A stretch of DNA of 52,826 nucleotides from Legionella sp. (GCA_017306715.1 JAFKHV010000025.1:1-52826); one strand, 5' to 3'. Counted from the first letter of the stretch, positions 35,714 to 45,470 are shown. Translations and numbers: made by a program. The notes: generated by a model not told the origin, from the letters alone.

Positions 35714-38055
35714 TGCGCGGTATTGATTCTCGTCATGAGTTAGACCCAACGCTACTACTTAGGGATACCCGCACGTTTACACAGCGGTTAGGTGACTTTT
35801 TTGGTGATCCAACCAACATCTCCATTATTCTATTTACCCTTGCGGCAATGTCTTATTATTTTTCTGAGGCCGCTACTTTTCTTATGTTAATAGGCGGAAT
35901 TTGCTTTTTATTTAGTTACACCCGCAAACAAAAGCTCCCCTTTCGTTTACCTCTAATTGCTAAAGTCAAAGATTACAATGATATGAAGCCTGGTATGAAT
36001 AAACCGAACATGGCTCGAGGGATCGCATTTTTTGGTAACGATAGAAAAACGGGCGAGGAGTTATGGTTTGCTAACGACGACATGCGTACCCATGCTTTAA
36101 TTTTTGGCTCAACCGGTAGTGGTAAAACAGAGTGTCTGGTTTCCCTGGCCTATAACGCCCTGGTTCAGGGTAGCGGGTTTATTTATGTCGACGGAAAGGG
36201 CGATAACTCGCTCTACGCCAAAGTGTTCTCTATGGTGCGCAGCATGGGACGTGAAGATGACTTGCTCCTGATAAATTTTATGACCGGCGCTCGTGATATT
36301 GTAGGCCCACAAGAAAAGAGATTATCCAATACATTAAACCCTTTTTGCCAGGGTTCCTCCAGTATGTTAACACAGCTGGTGGTGAGCTTAATGGGCTCGT
36401 CACAGCAAAGTGGTGATGGCGATATGTGGAAAGGCCGAGCTATTGCTTTCGTTGAAGCTTTGATGCGGCTGCTGGTTTATATGCGTGATGAAGGTGCCAT
36501 TCTGTTGGATGCGAACACGATACGAAATTATTTCGATCTCAACCGTCTAGAGTCTATTGTTGTTGACAAAGTGTTTCCACGAGATGACATGGAGAGTATC
36601 AATATTGAAAATATTCCTAAACTAGTCACTGACCCCTTAAGAAACTACTTGAATACCTTACCAGGTTACAACAAAGAAAAGAAAGGTAAACAAGTTTCAC
36701 AAGTTTTAGAGCAGCATGGTTTTATTACGATGCAGTTAGTGCGCAGCTTCTCCTCTTTAGCCGACACTTATGGACATATCATCCGTACCAATTTAGCTGA
36801 GGTGGACTTTAAGGATGTTGTGCTCAATCGCCGTATTCTAGTCGTACTATTGCCTGCTTTAGAAAAATCACCTGATGAATTGTCGAATCTGGGTAAAATT
36901 ATTGTGTCCTCTCTGAAGGCGATGATGGCTGCAGGCCTTGGTGAAGAGGTAGAAGGTGATTATCGCGATGTCATTTTACGTAAACCCACGAATGCGCCTA
37001 CTCCCTATATGTGTATTCTCGACGAGTATGGATATTATGCAGTTCAAGGCTTTGCTGTTGTGCCAGCCCAGGCGCGCTCCCTAGGATTTTCCGCCATATT
37101 TGCGGGGCAGGATTTACCTGCATTTCAGAAGGCATCCAAAGAAGAGGCAGCATCAATCGGTGCAAATACGAATATTAAAATTTGTATGAAGCTAGAGGAT
37201 CCAACTGAAACTTGGGACTTTTTCACTAAAACAGCAGGTGAAGCTTATGTAACTAAAGTCGATTCGTTTCAAGCAAAAGATAATACGATGACTAATAGTT
37301 ACATGGATAGTAAGAGTTCTTCTTTTGAGAAACGAGCACGCGTCGATCTTCTCGATCTAAAAGAACAGACCGAAGGTGAAGCTCATATTTTCTTTAAATC
37401 AAAAATTGTACGCGCACGGATGTTCTACGCGAACCCAAAACCAGTTAAGCAGCTTAAAATAAATCAATTTTTAAAAGTTGAGCCACCGCCTGATGACTAC
37501 ATCGTGCGCTTACAAAAACAATTAACCTCTTTTGAATCCATTCTTCAGAAAGGTGACTTAAGTATCAATAAAATAGTTGAGAATGAAGAGATTACGCTTA
37601 TCACTAAACTGTTAAGAGAGTCCGATGTTCAGGAGCCGATAGAGCGTGGGGTAACCGCGCTTATTGCCTTTCATAACTATAATGAGCCTGAACCCGTTGA
37701 GGAATTAATCGAAGATGTTGTTGAAGGCGAATTAACCATATTTAGCCCATTGCGTGTGAACAGCAATATACCTCCGGTTCTAGCCCGGGACAAGGAGGCA
37801 TTTGCCAGAGCATTATTACCCATTAATGAAACGCGTAACTACATGATGGCAATTGAACGTTTGGCTGGAGCCAAAGATAAGTATGCCGGTACAGTTGCGA
37901 ATGAATTAATAAAAGATTTCCAATTAGCAACCAGCTATCCTGTTGCCGATCGTGATGAAATTGACGCAGAGTCTCTTACTGCTATAGTCCAGAGTTTATC
38001 AGCACGATTCGTCGAAGAGCGCGCAAAAGCAAACCAAAAAGAGGATAATTTTTAG
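35710..38055 (+). CDS. icmO: Dot/Icm coupling ATPase IcmO/DotL
   Basis: 781-residue FtsK/TraD-like coupling protein that recruits effectors to the channel. Two membrane helices lie at about residues 35-75. The ATPase domain has Walker A GSTGSGKTE at about 133-141, the YVDGKGDN strand and Walker B in CILDEYGYYA near residue 435. The C-terminal about 130 residues (from near 650) are helical and in L. pneumophila bind IcmSW and LvgA. All core motifs are intact. The start ATG overlaps the icmP stop. A 271-base gap follows before icmN. Confidence 0.97.
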   Translation: MMRGIDSRHELDPTLLLRDTRTFTQRLGDFFGDPTNISIILFTLAAMSYYFSEAATFLMLIGGICFLFSYTRKQKLPFRLPLIAKVKDYNDMKPGMNKPNMARGIAFFGNDRKTGEELWFANDDMRTHALIFGSTGSGKTECLVSLAYNALVQGSGFIYVDGKGDNSLYAKVFSMVRSMGREDDLLLINFMTGARDIVGPQEKRLSNTLNPFCQGSSSMLTQLVVSLMGSSQQSGDGDMWKGRAIAFVEALMRLLVYMRDEGAILLDANTIRNYFDLNRLESIVVDKVFPRDDMESINIENIPKLVTDPLRNYLNTLPGYNKEKKGKQVSQVLEQHGFITMQLVRSFSSLADTYGHIIRTNLAEVDFKDVVLNRRILVVLLPALEKSPDELSNLGKIIVSSLKAMMAAGLGEEVEGDYRDVILRKPTNAPTPYMCILDEYGYYAVQGFAVVPAQARSLGFSAIFAGQDLPAFQKASKEEAASIGANTNIKICMKLEDPTETWDFFTKTAGEAYVTKVDSFQAKDNTMTNSYMDSKSSSFEKRARVDLLDLKEQTEGEAHIFFKSKIVRARMFYANPKPVKQLKINQFLKVEPPPDDYIVRLQKQLTSFESILQKGDLSINKIVENEEITLITKLLRESDVQEPIERGVTALIAFHNYNEPEPVEELIEDVVEGELTIFSPLRVNSNIPPVLARDKEAFARALLPINETRNYMMAIERLAGAKDKYAGTVANELIKDFQLATSYPVADRDEIDAESLTAIVQSLSARFVEERAKANQKEDNF

Positions 38056-38117
38056 CTTAGTTTAATGAGAAATTATTTTGCTAAAAGGGATCCTCAATCA
38101 AGATATTCCCTAATCGG

Positions 38118-38123
38118 TATACT
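38118..38123 (+). promoter_or_regulatory. TATACT element in the icmO-icmN gap
   Basis: TATACT in an AT-rich 271-base gap, followed 12 bases later by the related CATACT (38135-38140) in an imperfect direct repeat. It is about 200 bases from icmN, so it may drive icmN with a long leader or be irrelevant. TTGTAA/TTATAC at 38249-38279 is another weak promoter candidate. No gene is seen in the gap. Confidence 0.3.
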
Positions 38124-38326
38124 TCCTGAATCTGCATACTTTCTGCTTATTAGACAAGTATGATTGCAATAAAAATATACGAAATAAGTTAAAAAAATTA
38201 TAAAGCCCTAATTTATTTTTTAAATAAATAGCAATTTCATTAAATTCATTGTAACGTTATGATTTTGTGTCTCTTATACGGTATTAGATTGAATTTGGCT
38301 TTGAGCAGCAGGATGAGGAAGCATAC

Positions 38327-38896
38327 GTGAAGACGTTACTTACCCCGACAAAGATTAGGTTTATGAAGACTTTAGGAGTCATGACTTTTTTCCTGCTGTC
38401 GGCATGCACTAAAGAATATTGGGCTTTAGATCCAGAAAAACCAAAATGGCCCTGTAAGCTAACAGGAGCTTGTGATTCGGCGGTTATTAAGCACATGAGC
38501 CGATTGCAGAGCCGAGGGGTCAAAGTCATTTACGTTGGACAGGATTATCTCATCAGTATCCCTGCAACCTATTTATTTGACCCACAAACACCACACATAA
38601 AATGGCATTCTTATGGTTTACTGAACGAAGTGGCTGTTTTTTTAAAACAGTTTCGTAAAATATCTATCTATGTTACCAGTTACAGTAGTAAATATGTGTC
38701 GCCTCAACGAGAGCGTGCGCTTACTCTGGCTCGTTCAAGAGTTGTTGGCGAATATTTGTGGTCTCAAGGGGTTGATAGTCGGTTGATATTCACTCAAGGT
38801 TTAGGAAGCGATAAACCGATCATGGCTGCCACTGCCGGGGGCGATTTTTCAGCCAATGCGCGGGTTGAAATAACATTTAGAGACGCAGTGGCATAG
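38327..38896 (+). CDS. icmN: Dot/Icm outer-membrane lipoprotein IcmN/DotK (LphA)
   Basis: 189-residue lipoprotein with an OmpA-like peptidoglycan-binding domain, the length of L. pneumophila DotK. The N-terminal hydrophobic stretch ends in the lipobox LLSAC at about residue 26. The OmpA-like domain (about 85-185) has SYSSKYVSPQRERALTLARS and the terminal ANARVEITF. It is an accessory member of the core complex at the outer membrane. I keep the GTG at 38327 because GAGGAAG lies 8 bases upstream and it gives a basic n-region; ATG 38363 would shorten the signal. Confidence 0.92.
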   Translation: MKTLLTPTKIRFMKTLGVMTFFLLSACTKEYWALDPEKPKWPCKLTGACDSAVIKHMSRLQSRGVKVIYVGQDYLISIPATYLFDPQTPHIKWHSYGLLNEVAVFLKQFRKISIYVTSYSSKYVSPQRERALTLARSRVVGEYLWSQGVDSRLIFTQGLGSDKPIMAATAGGDFSANARVEITFRDAVA

Positions 38897-38904
38897 GAAC
38901 AGAT

Positions 38905-39189
38905 ATGAACCGTGAGAAGTGGGATTTAATTAAAAACAGTAAAATGTTTAATGTTAATATTCTGCGAAGAGGATTATTGGCATTAATATTTTCTCTAACA
39001 TTAAGTTTAGCGCTTGCATTGTTATTGTTTTATTTGTATCTAACAGAACCTGAGCGCGATTATTACGCGACAAATGGCGAAACTCCGCCATTAAAACTCA
39101 AGATGTTGACGTCTCCAAACATGTCGTCACAGGCATTATTGGAACCCGATCCTCCTACTGAGGAAGAAGATAGACTCATACCGCAATAG
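38905..39189 (+). CDS. icmM: Dot/Icm inner-membrane protein IcmM/DotJ
   Basis: 94-residue protein with one membrane helix at about residues 22-46 and a short periplasmic tail including TEPERDYYATNGETPPL, which resembles the same segment of DotI (PAPKYFATSINGRITPL). DotJ is a short relative of DotI and the two form a complex in L. pneumophila. Starts 8 bases after icmN and precedes icmL by 13 bases. Confidence 0.93.
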   Translation: MNREKWDLIKNSKMFNVNILRRGLLALIFSLTLSLALALLLFYLYLTEPERDYYATNGETPPLKLKMLTSPNMSSQALLEPDPPTEEEDRLIPQ

Positions 39190-39202
39190 AAACGAGGAAA
39201 TT

Positions 39203-39841
39203 ATGGCTGAAGATGCCCTAACGGTAGTTACTTTGAGAAATAAATTTTATAAAGACAGTCAACGAAAGGTTATGTTGGCATTATTGATTGCCTTGCTCGT
39301 GAACTGCGTCTTAGCCTTTATGATGGTGTACATGATAACCCATCCCCCTGCGCCAAAATATTTTGCTACAAGCATTAACGGACGAATCACACCTCTTTTC
39401 CCCTTAAATGAGCCCAATCAATCCGATTCAGCTGTTTTACAATGGGCAAACCAGGCTGCAATTGCTGCATTTACCTATAATTTCGTTAACTATCGTGACG
39501 AACTACAAGCAGCATCTGGCTTTTTCACGGCCGAAGGATGGGACCAATTTTTAAATGCACTACAGCAATCCAATAATTTGGATGCTGTTAAAGCCAAGAA
39601 ATTAATCGTTTCAGCAGTGGCTACACGCGCACCAATTATTTTGCAAAAAGGGGTACTCAATGGTCGTTTTTCCTGGAGGGTACAGATGCCTATTTTAGTT
39701 ACCTACCAGTCCGCCAGTGAATTTACTCAACAAAATAACGTGGTAACCATGCTGATTACGCGTGTATCCACATTGAATTCCCCAAGAGGAATCGGTATAT
39801 CTCAATTTGTAGTTGGGCCTGCCAGCGGTGGTGTTTCTTAA
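39203..39841 (+). CDS. icmL: Dot/Icm inner-membrane protein IcmL/DotI
   Basis: 212-residue inner-membrane protein, the same length as L. pneumophila DotI. One membrane helix (about 25-45) is followed by a periplasmic VirB8-like domain containing YFATSINGRITPLFPL, NFVNYRDELQAASGFFT and ending FVVGPASGG. GAGGAAA precedes the ATG by 6 bases; its stop TAA is followed by the icmK ATG with a one-base overlap. Confidence 0.95.
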   Translation: MAEDALTVVTLRNKFYKDSQRKVMLALLIALLVNCVLAFMMVYMITHPPAPKYFATSINGRITPLFPLNEPNQSDSAVLQWANQAAIAAFTYNFVNYRDELQAASGFFTAEGWDQFLNALQQSNNLDAVKAKKLIVSAVATRAPIILQKGVLNGRFSWRVQMPILVTYQSASEFTQQNNVVTMLITRVSTLNSPRGIGISQFVVGPASGGVS

Positions 39842-40941
39842 TGAAAAAGGTAAATGATTTGTTAAAGTACGGGCTAATAAGTAGTTTAATTTTTGTGCTG
39901 CCCGCAATATCCGTGGCAGCGCCTCAACAACCGGATAACGCCCAACAAGCGCTACAGCAATTACGGACATTGCAACAGCGTTTATCTAATCAAAATCCGA
40001 ACCCTGACCAAGGTCCGAGTCAAACGAATCCTGCAGTCCGGCCGCCAACACCTGGAAGCGGAAAAGATATTCCTATACCCCTTGCAAATAATCTCTATCA
40101 AGGGAGACCGGCGGCTACACCAAATCAGAATAATGCGGACGACCAGGTGATTACTCCAAGTGATACGGATGTAATCGAAAATAAAGCTTTTCGTGATATG
40201 ACTAAAAATATTTATCCGTTAACTCCTGAGCAGATTGTACAGCTGAGACAAATGCAGAACACTATTGAGTATGCAAAAGCCTCAACACCGGGGACACCAC
40301 CAAAACCCACGGCAACATCACAATTTGTAAATTTATCTCCAGGCTCAACCCCGCCGGTTATTCGGTTAGCGCAAGGTTTCGTATCTTCACTAGTCTTCCT
40401 GGACTCAACGGGTGCACCTTGGCCCATATCCGCTTATGATCTTGGTGATCCTGGCGCGTTTAATATTCAGTGGGATAAAACCAGTAACACGCTGATGATT
40501 CAAGCATTAAAACTCTACAATTATGGGAATTTGGCAGTTCGTCTTAAAAATTTAAATACTCCGGTAATGCTCACCTTAATTCCTGGACAAAAGGCAGTTG
40601 ATTATCGAGTTGATTTAAGGGTGCAAGGTTTAGGACCGAATGCTAAGACTATGCCTTTGGAGCAAGGGATTCCAGCTGCAGCAAATGAATTACTATTACA
40701 TGTACTCGATGGAGTACCACCACCGGGTAGTCAACGATTATCTGTCAGCGGTGGCGATGCTCGTGCTTGGCTATCGAATGATAAAATGTATGTGAGAACC
40801 AACTTGACCATCTTATCTCCTGGTTGGTTGGCAAGTATGACAAGTGCAGATGGTACTCATGCGTACGAAATGCAAAAATCTCCGGTGCTTTTGGTCTCTT
40901 GGCACGGAAAAGTAATGCAGCTCAAGGTGGAAGGTTTATAA
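39841..40941 (+). CDS. icmK: Dot/Icm outer-membrane core protein IcmK/DotH
   Basis: 366-residue exported protein of the outer-membrane core complex. A signal peptide (about residues 1-26, ending AISVAAP) is followed by a Gln/Pro-rich low-complexity stretch (about 27-75), then a beta-rich VirB9-like domain from about 165 (VNLSPGSTPPVIRLAQGFVS onwards). With DotC and DotD (not in window) it forms the outer ring with DotG. Its TAA overlaps the icmE ATG by one base. Confidence 0.95.
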   Translation: MKKVNDLLKYGLISSLIFVLPAISVAAPQQPDNAQQALQQLRTLQQRLSNQNPNPDQGPSQTNPAVRPPTPGSGKDIPIPLANNLYQGRPAATPNQNNADDQVITPSDTDVIENKAFRDMTKNIYPLTPEQIVQLRQMQNTIEYAKASTPGTPPKPTATSQFVNLSPGSTPPVIRLAQGFVSSLVFLDSTGAPWPISAYDLGDPGAFNIQWDKTSNTLMIQALKLYNYGNLAVRLKNLNTPVMLTLIPGQKAVDYRVDLRVQGLGPNAKTMPLEQGIPAAANELLLHVLDGVPPPGSQRLSVSGGDARAWLSNDKMYVRTNLTILSPGWLASMTSADGTHAYEMQKSPVLLVSWHGKVMQLKVEGL

Positions 40942-43900
40942 TGGCCGGTAGAAAAGAAAATTTGAAATCGTTGTTTTCTAACACGCGTTCAAGAGTAATT
41001 ATTATCTTTACTGCAGTGTTATTAATCATTGCAGTCGTTGTTGGTTATTTTAAGTTAAGGTCGATAAATTCAGGGCCTGAGGCTGCAGCTAATTTGAGTA
41101 CCGCTCCTGGAGGGATTCAATCGATTCCAGGTGTTCTCGATCCTACGGCCCAATACGCTAAGCTCCAAGAAGAGCAAAATGTGAACCAGGCGGTTAAAGC
41201 AGAGCAAACTGGCGGTAGCGCAATCCCTACGATTATCCGGACGCAAGCTTTAGGGGAGGGAGTAGGCGTAATTGGTTCGCAAAATGGGCAAAGTGGGGTT
41301 GGTTTTTCAACTCTGGCTCGAGAAGATAATGAAGGCGCACAACGAAGCCTGTGGATACAAAACTTGCAAAACAACAGCTGCTCCAAATCTGCAATTACCC
41401 AGGTCATCAACCAAGGGGGGCAATTATCAGACCTTAAAGCAGCTTGCTCATGTGTGCAGTTAAAAGATAATGGATACAATTTACAAGAATTAAATCAGGT
41501 ATGCGCTTGTAAAGAATTAAAAGCTGCAGGCTACAATGCCAAACAATTAAAAGATCTGGGATACACTGCAGCACGATTACGTGATTGTGGTTTTAATGCC
41601 TGTGAACTGCGAAACGCAGGTTTTACAGCTCAAGAAATGAAAGATGGTGGCTTTACTGATGGTGAATTAAAAGGTGCCGGTTTTACAGATGATGAAATTA
41701 ATCGTGCCGGTGGCTTGCCAGAAGGGTTTACCGCTGCTGATGTGCTTAAATCAGGTTGTAATGTCGATGCGTTAAAAAAATTACGCCAACAGGGTATTAG
41801 CGCCTCTGCTATACGAAGAATTACTGGTTGTAGCGCCGCCCAGTTAAAAGCCGCGGGATATACTGCAAAAGATTTACGCGATGCGGGCTTTACCGCTGCT
41901 GAATTAAAGCGAGCTGGTTTTATTCCCGCAGAGCTTAAAGCCGGGGGATATTCTGCTCGTGATTTATTAAACGCTGGCTATGATCCCGATGATCTGGATA
42001 AAGCAGGTTATAGTTCGGACCAGTTAAAAGAAGCTCAGGCTGAATTGCCACCGGGCATCACTACAGCGGATATAAAGAGAAATGGTTGTGACCCGGACGG
42101 ATTACGTCGAGCTCTGGCTGCCGGTATTAGCCCCGCAGTGATTAAGCAAAATTCTGGATGCAGTGTCCAAGCTCTTAAAGCAGCAGGCTTTCGCGATGCT
42201 GATTTAAGTCGCGCAGGTTTTAAAGCTGCCGAGATTAAAGCCGCATCCCCTTTGACTGATGCACAAATTAAAGCTGCAGGATGCGATCCAGAGCAACTTA
42301 AAAAGCTTTTTGCGGCAGGGGTATCTGCAGCGCGAATTAAGACACTTAATGGGTGTAGTGCTGATGCGCTCAGAAAAGCCGGTTATGATACTAAATCATT
42401 ACTGGACTCAGGTTATACTCCAGCCCAGTTGCTTGCTGCAGGAGCAATGCCTCAAGAAGTAGATAGCGCGGGGCTTAATCCTACGGATATTATTGCGAAT
42501 GGTCGAACCGCGGATTGCAGTATTGATTCGCTGAGGAAGGCGCGTGCTGCAGGGGTCAGCGCCGCGACGATTAAAAGAACATTAGGGTGTTCCGCTAAGG
42601 CGTTGAAAGATGCAGGTTATACCGCCGCTCAATTAAGAGATGCTGGATACACCGCAGGTGAGCTCAAAGCTGCAGGTTTTAGCGCCAAAGATTTGAAAGA
42701 CGCAGGGTTCTCGCCTAAAGAGCTTAAGGATGCAGGTTTTAGCGCTAAGGATTTAAAGGATGCCGGATTTACAGCAGCACAGCTCAAAGCTGCAGGCTTC
42801 GGCGCCAAGGATTTAAAGGATGCAGGTTTTACTGCGGGTCAATTAAAAGCTGCGGGCTTTAATGCTAAAGATTTAAAAGACGCAGGATTCACCGCTGGTG
42901 AACTTAAGAATGCAGGATTTAGCGCCAAAGAGTTAAAAGATGCAGGTTTTAATCCGCAAGAGTTAAAGGATGCCGGTTTTAGTGTTGCGCAGCTAAAAGA
43001 TGCAGGTTTTTCAGCCGATGACCTCAGAGCTGCAGGTGTAACGGATGCCCAACTACGTAACGCTGGTTTTGTGTTGCCACAAACACAAGTAACGGGTCTA
43101 GGCGCACCGCAATTGCCTCAAACGGGTACCTCAACAGTACCCGGGATTCCCGGACAATCCAATTTAAGCCAAGCCGCGGCGAATTCTAATGAACAGCTAC
43201 AAGCGATATTAAACCGGCAAAATCAGCAAATGGCGGAGCAAAAATATCAGCAAAGAATTCAGCAAAGGTCTGCAGATATGCTTTCAGCTGCGAATCAAAT
43301 GTTATCGGAGTGGAGGACCGTTTCAACTCAAACTTATACTGCTGGGCAAGAAGAAAAAGAAGGGCCGCGCAGTGGTCCAGATGGTGTTGCCTCTGTTCGC
43401 GGAGGTACCAATAGCTCGACGTTCTCAGGTAACGCAGCCAATCAGCCAGCAATTATCAAAACTGGGGATATTTTGTTTGCTGTAATTGAAACTTCCATTA
43501 ATAGTGATGAACCAGGCCCAATTTTGGCAACCATTGTGGCGGGCAAGTTTAAAGGAACTAAGTTAATAGGTACATTTAACTTACCTTCTAATTCCGAAAA
43601 AATGGTAATTTCGTTTAACACGATGTCTGTACCAGGTGCCCCAAAAACCACATCCATCTCAGCTTTTGCAATTGATCCGAATACTGCACGTACAGCGCTT
43701 TCAAGTAAAACCAATCATCATTATTTAATGCGCTATGGTTCGCTATTCGCTTCATCCTTTTTGGAAGGTTTTGGTAATGCATTTCAATCAGCAAACACCA
43801 CGGTGACTGTTGGTGGAACTGGTGGCGGAAATAACGTAACTATTTCGAATGGAGTGGGACGTTCCACTTTAGAAAATGCCGTGATTGGCTTGGCCACAGT

Positions 43901-44015
43901 CGGTAAGGCTTGGGGGCAACAAGCGCAGCAATTATTTAGTAGACCAACAACGGTGGAAGTTTACTCAGGCTCACCTGTTGGTATTTTATTCACACAAGAT
44001 GTGCGATCTATTTAA
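40941..44015 (+). CDS. icmE: Dot/Icm core channel protein IcmE/DotG with large degenerate repeat domain
   Basis: 1024-residue inner-to-outer membrane spanning core protein. A membrane helix lies at about residues 18-38. From about 147 to 711 the protein is built of roughly 10-residue units of the type AGF-x-A-x-x-L-K/R-D/A, with Cys-bearing units (GCSAAQLKAAGY) interspersed. The C-terminal region (about 830-1024) is the VirB10/TrbI-like domain that forms the channel with DotH. The length is close to the 1048 of L. pneumophila, fewer repeats being the usual cause of differences. The ATG at 40941 overlaps the icmK stop; an earlier in-frame start inside icmK is rejected. Confidence 0.95.
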   Translation: MAGRKENLKSLFSNTRSRVIIIFTAVLLIIAVVVGYFKLRSINSGPEAAANLSTAPGGIQSIPGVLDPTAQYAKLQEEQNVNQAVKAEQTGGSAIPTIIRTQALGEGVGVIGSQNGQSGVGFSTLAREDNEGAQRSLWIQNLQNNSCSKSAITQVINQGGQLSDLKAACSCVQLKDNGYNLQELNQVCACKELKAAGYNAKQLKDLGYTAARLRDCGFNACELRNAGFTAQEMKDGGFTDGELKGAGFTDDEINRAGGLPEGFTAADVLKSGCNVDALKKLRQQGISASAIRRITGCSAAQLKAAGYTAKDLRDAGFTAAELKRAGFIPAELKAGGYSARDLLNAGYDPDDLDKAGYSSDQLKEAQAELPPGITTADIKRNGCDPDGLRRALAAGISPAVIKQNSGCSVQALKAAGFRDADLSRAGFKAAEIKAASPLTDAQIKAAGCDPEQLKKLFAAGVSAARIKTLNGCSADALRKAGYDTKSLLDSGYTPAQLLAAGAMPQEVDSAGLNPTDIIANGRTADCSIDSLRKARAAGVSAATIKRTLGCSAKALKDAGYTAAQLRDAGYTAGELKAAGFSAKDLKDAGFSPKELKDAGFSAKDLKDAGFTAAQLKAAGFGAKDLKDAGFTAGQLKAAGFNAKDLKDAGFTAGELKNAGFSAKELKDAGFNPQELKDAGFSVAQLKDAGFSADDLRAAGVTDAQLRNAGFVLPQTQVTGLGAPQLPQTGTSTVPGIPGQSNLSQAAANSNEQLQAILNRQNQQMAEQKYQQRIQQRSADMLSAANQMLSEWRTVSTQTYTAGQEEKEGPRSGPDGVASVRGGTNSSTFSGNAANQPAIIKTGDILFAVIETSINSDEPGPILATIVAGKFKGTKLIGTFNLPSNSEKMVISFNTMSVPGAPKTTSISAFAIDPNTARTALSSKTNHHYLMRYGSLFASSFLEGFGNAFQSANTTVTVGGTGGGNNVTISNGVGRSTLENAVIGLATVGKAWGQQAQQLFSRPTTVEVYSGSPVGILFTQDVRSI
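42595..43070 (+). repeat. Most regular part of the icmE 30-base tandem repeats
   Basis: About 16 consecutive 30-base units encode LKDAGF(S/T)AKD/E-like decapeptides. Units are similar enough at DNA level (for example gatttaaaggatgcaggttt recurring with small changes) that slippage or recombination could change copy number. The less regular repeats extend upstream to about 41380. Confidence 0.85.
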
Positions 44016-44034
44016 TTTTGATTGGTAGAGAATA

Positions 44035-44835
44035 ATGGCAGAAAATGACCCGAATGATGAGTATCGATTTGATGAGTTAGACTCCTATAACACGGAATCT
44101 ATGGATAATATGGAATATGGAGGGGGAAATAATTTACCGCCGCCTCCTGAGCCTGACGCGAGGGCTCGCATTATTAGAAATGCCATGATTGCAATAGGAT
44201 TAGTGCTTCTTGCCATGATTCTATATGCGTTTTTTTTCTCAGGAAAAAGCAGCACAGAAAATACAGCAACTATTCCAGCAGCGCCTACGCAAAGTGAAAT
44301 TGCCTCAACACCACCAGTACAACAAGTACAACCGATTTCTACGCCCGTGGTGAATACCAATGTCGCAGCGCCAGTAGTCGAGGATTCGGGATTAAGGCAA
44401 AAAGTGGATTCGATTCAAATGAATCAACAAAATGTCCAATCTCAGGTTTCCGTGATTAATGAACAAATTGGCAATGTGAATACGAATGTCAATAATTTAG
44501 CGCAACAGATCGCAAAATTAAACGAAACTTTGGTTAATTTAGGTAACCAAATGAATCAACAATCACAGGAGCTAAGTACGTTAATAGAGCGTACACGTCC
44601 AAAGGTAGTTCATAGGCCGCTACCACCAAAACGTTATCTTCGTCCGAATGTTTATTTTATTAATGCGGTTATTCCTGGAAGGGCTTGGCTAATTGGTACA
44701 AATGGTTCTACACTTACTGTTAGAGAAGGGACAAAAGTACCAGGTTATGGAGTAATAAAATTAATTGACTCGATGGAGGGGAGAATACTTACCAGCTCCG
44801 GAAGAGTAATAAGGTTTAGTCAAGAGGATAGTTGA
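44035..44835 (+). CDS. icmG: Dot/Icm inner-membrane protein IcmG/DotF
   Basis: 266-residue bitopic protein. An acidic cytosolic start (DPNDEYRFDELDSYN), a membrane helix at about residues 48-68, a Pro/Gln/Thr-rich linker and a periplasmic coiled coil at about 115-185 (heptads in VQSQVSVINEQIGNVNTNVN) lead to a small beta domain at the C-terminus (YFINAVIPGRAWLIG). DotF surrounds the DotG channel and was reported to contact effectors. Starts 19 bases after icmE. Confidence 0.94.
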   Translation: MAENDPNDEYRFDELDSYNTESMDNMEYGGGNNLPPPPEPDARARIIRNAMIAIGLVLLAMILYAFFFSGKSSTENTATIPAAPTQSEIASTPPVQQVQPISTPVVNTNVAAPVVEDSGLRQKVDSIQMNQQNVQSQVSVINEQIGNVNTNVNNLAQQIAKLNETLVNLGNQMNQQSQELSTLIERTRPKVVHRPLPPKRYLRPNVYFINAVIPGRAWLIGTNGSTLTVREGTKVPGYGVIKLIDSMEGRILTSSGRVIRFSQEDS

Positions 44836-44844
44836 GGCAAAAAT

Positions 44845-45426
44845 ATGGCTAGTCCATCATGTACAGGCGGCACGGTAGCGTGCTGGATAGCAAGTCAGGC
44901 AGATATACTGAATAACTTAGCCAATTCGTTGATTCCTGTGCAAAGACTTATTACTGGTGGGGCTTACCTGATTGGCTGTGCTTTTCTCTTTAAGGCCATA
45001 TACAGCCTTAAAGTGTACGGAGAAGCACGTACAATGATGTCCAGCAATACCAGTATAAAAGAGCCAGTAGTCTACTTAATGGTTGGTGCTATATTCATCT
45101 ATTTTCCGACAGCGTTTTCGACATTAATGCAATCCACTTTTGGCTATCAAAATGTATTGCAGTATGCTCCTATTAATAGCTCAAATGCGACATTAGATAC
45201 TTTATTCGGTAGTGGCAGTGCAGTTGGACGCCCGCTTACCATTATTCTGCAAGTCATTGGTTTAATCGCCTTTGTACGCGGGTGGGTATTGATTGCTCGT
45301 TCAGCCTCCCAGGGGCAACCCCCCGGTGGTACGGGTAAAGGTTTAATACATGTATTTGGAGGAATTTTAGCAATCAATATTGTCGGCACAATTAATATGC
45401 TTAATAATACATTGTATGGTGGGTAA
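44845..45426 (+). CDS. icmC: Dot/Icm inner-membrane protein IcmC/DotE
   Basis: 193-residue membrane protein with about four hydrophobic helices (about residues 30-52, 73-92, 125-147, 165-185). Its middle (VQRLITGGAYLIGCAFLFKA) resembles IcmD, reflecting the known relationship among DotE, DotP and DotV. Function inside the apparatus is unclear. It begins 9 bases after icmG. Confidence 0.92.
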   Translation: MASPSCTGGTVACWIASQADILNNLANSLIPVQRLITGGAYLIGCAFLFKAIYSLKVYGEARTMMSSNTSIKEPVVYLMVGAIFIYFPTAFSTLMQSTFGYQNVLQYAPINSSNATLDTLFGSGSAVGRPLTIILQVIGLIAFVRGWVLIARSASQGQPPGGTGKGLIHVFGGILAINIVGTINMLNNTLYGG

Positions 45427-45470
45427 TCGATTTTTGGGTTATTTAATTAATTTAATTTTAGGAGAAAAGC

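Noticed and set aside
38065..38163. A 32-codon open frame in the icmO-icmN gap
   Set aside because: No ribosome site, no recognisable features, and it covers the TATACT repeat; more likely non-coding.
41380..43070. Regular 30-base repeats that could be mistaken for a CRISPR or satellite
   Set aside because: Units are contiguous without unique spacers and keep one open frame as DotG decapeptides.
43186..43714. Two minus-strand open frames of 88 and 90 codons within icmE
   Set aside because: Fully antisense to the conserved DotG coding region, no ribosome site, and composition follows the repeat and linker coding on the other strand.
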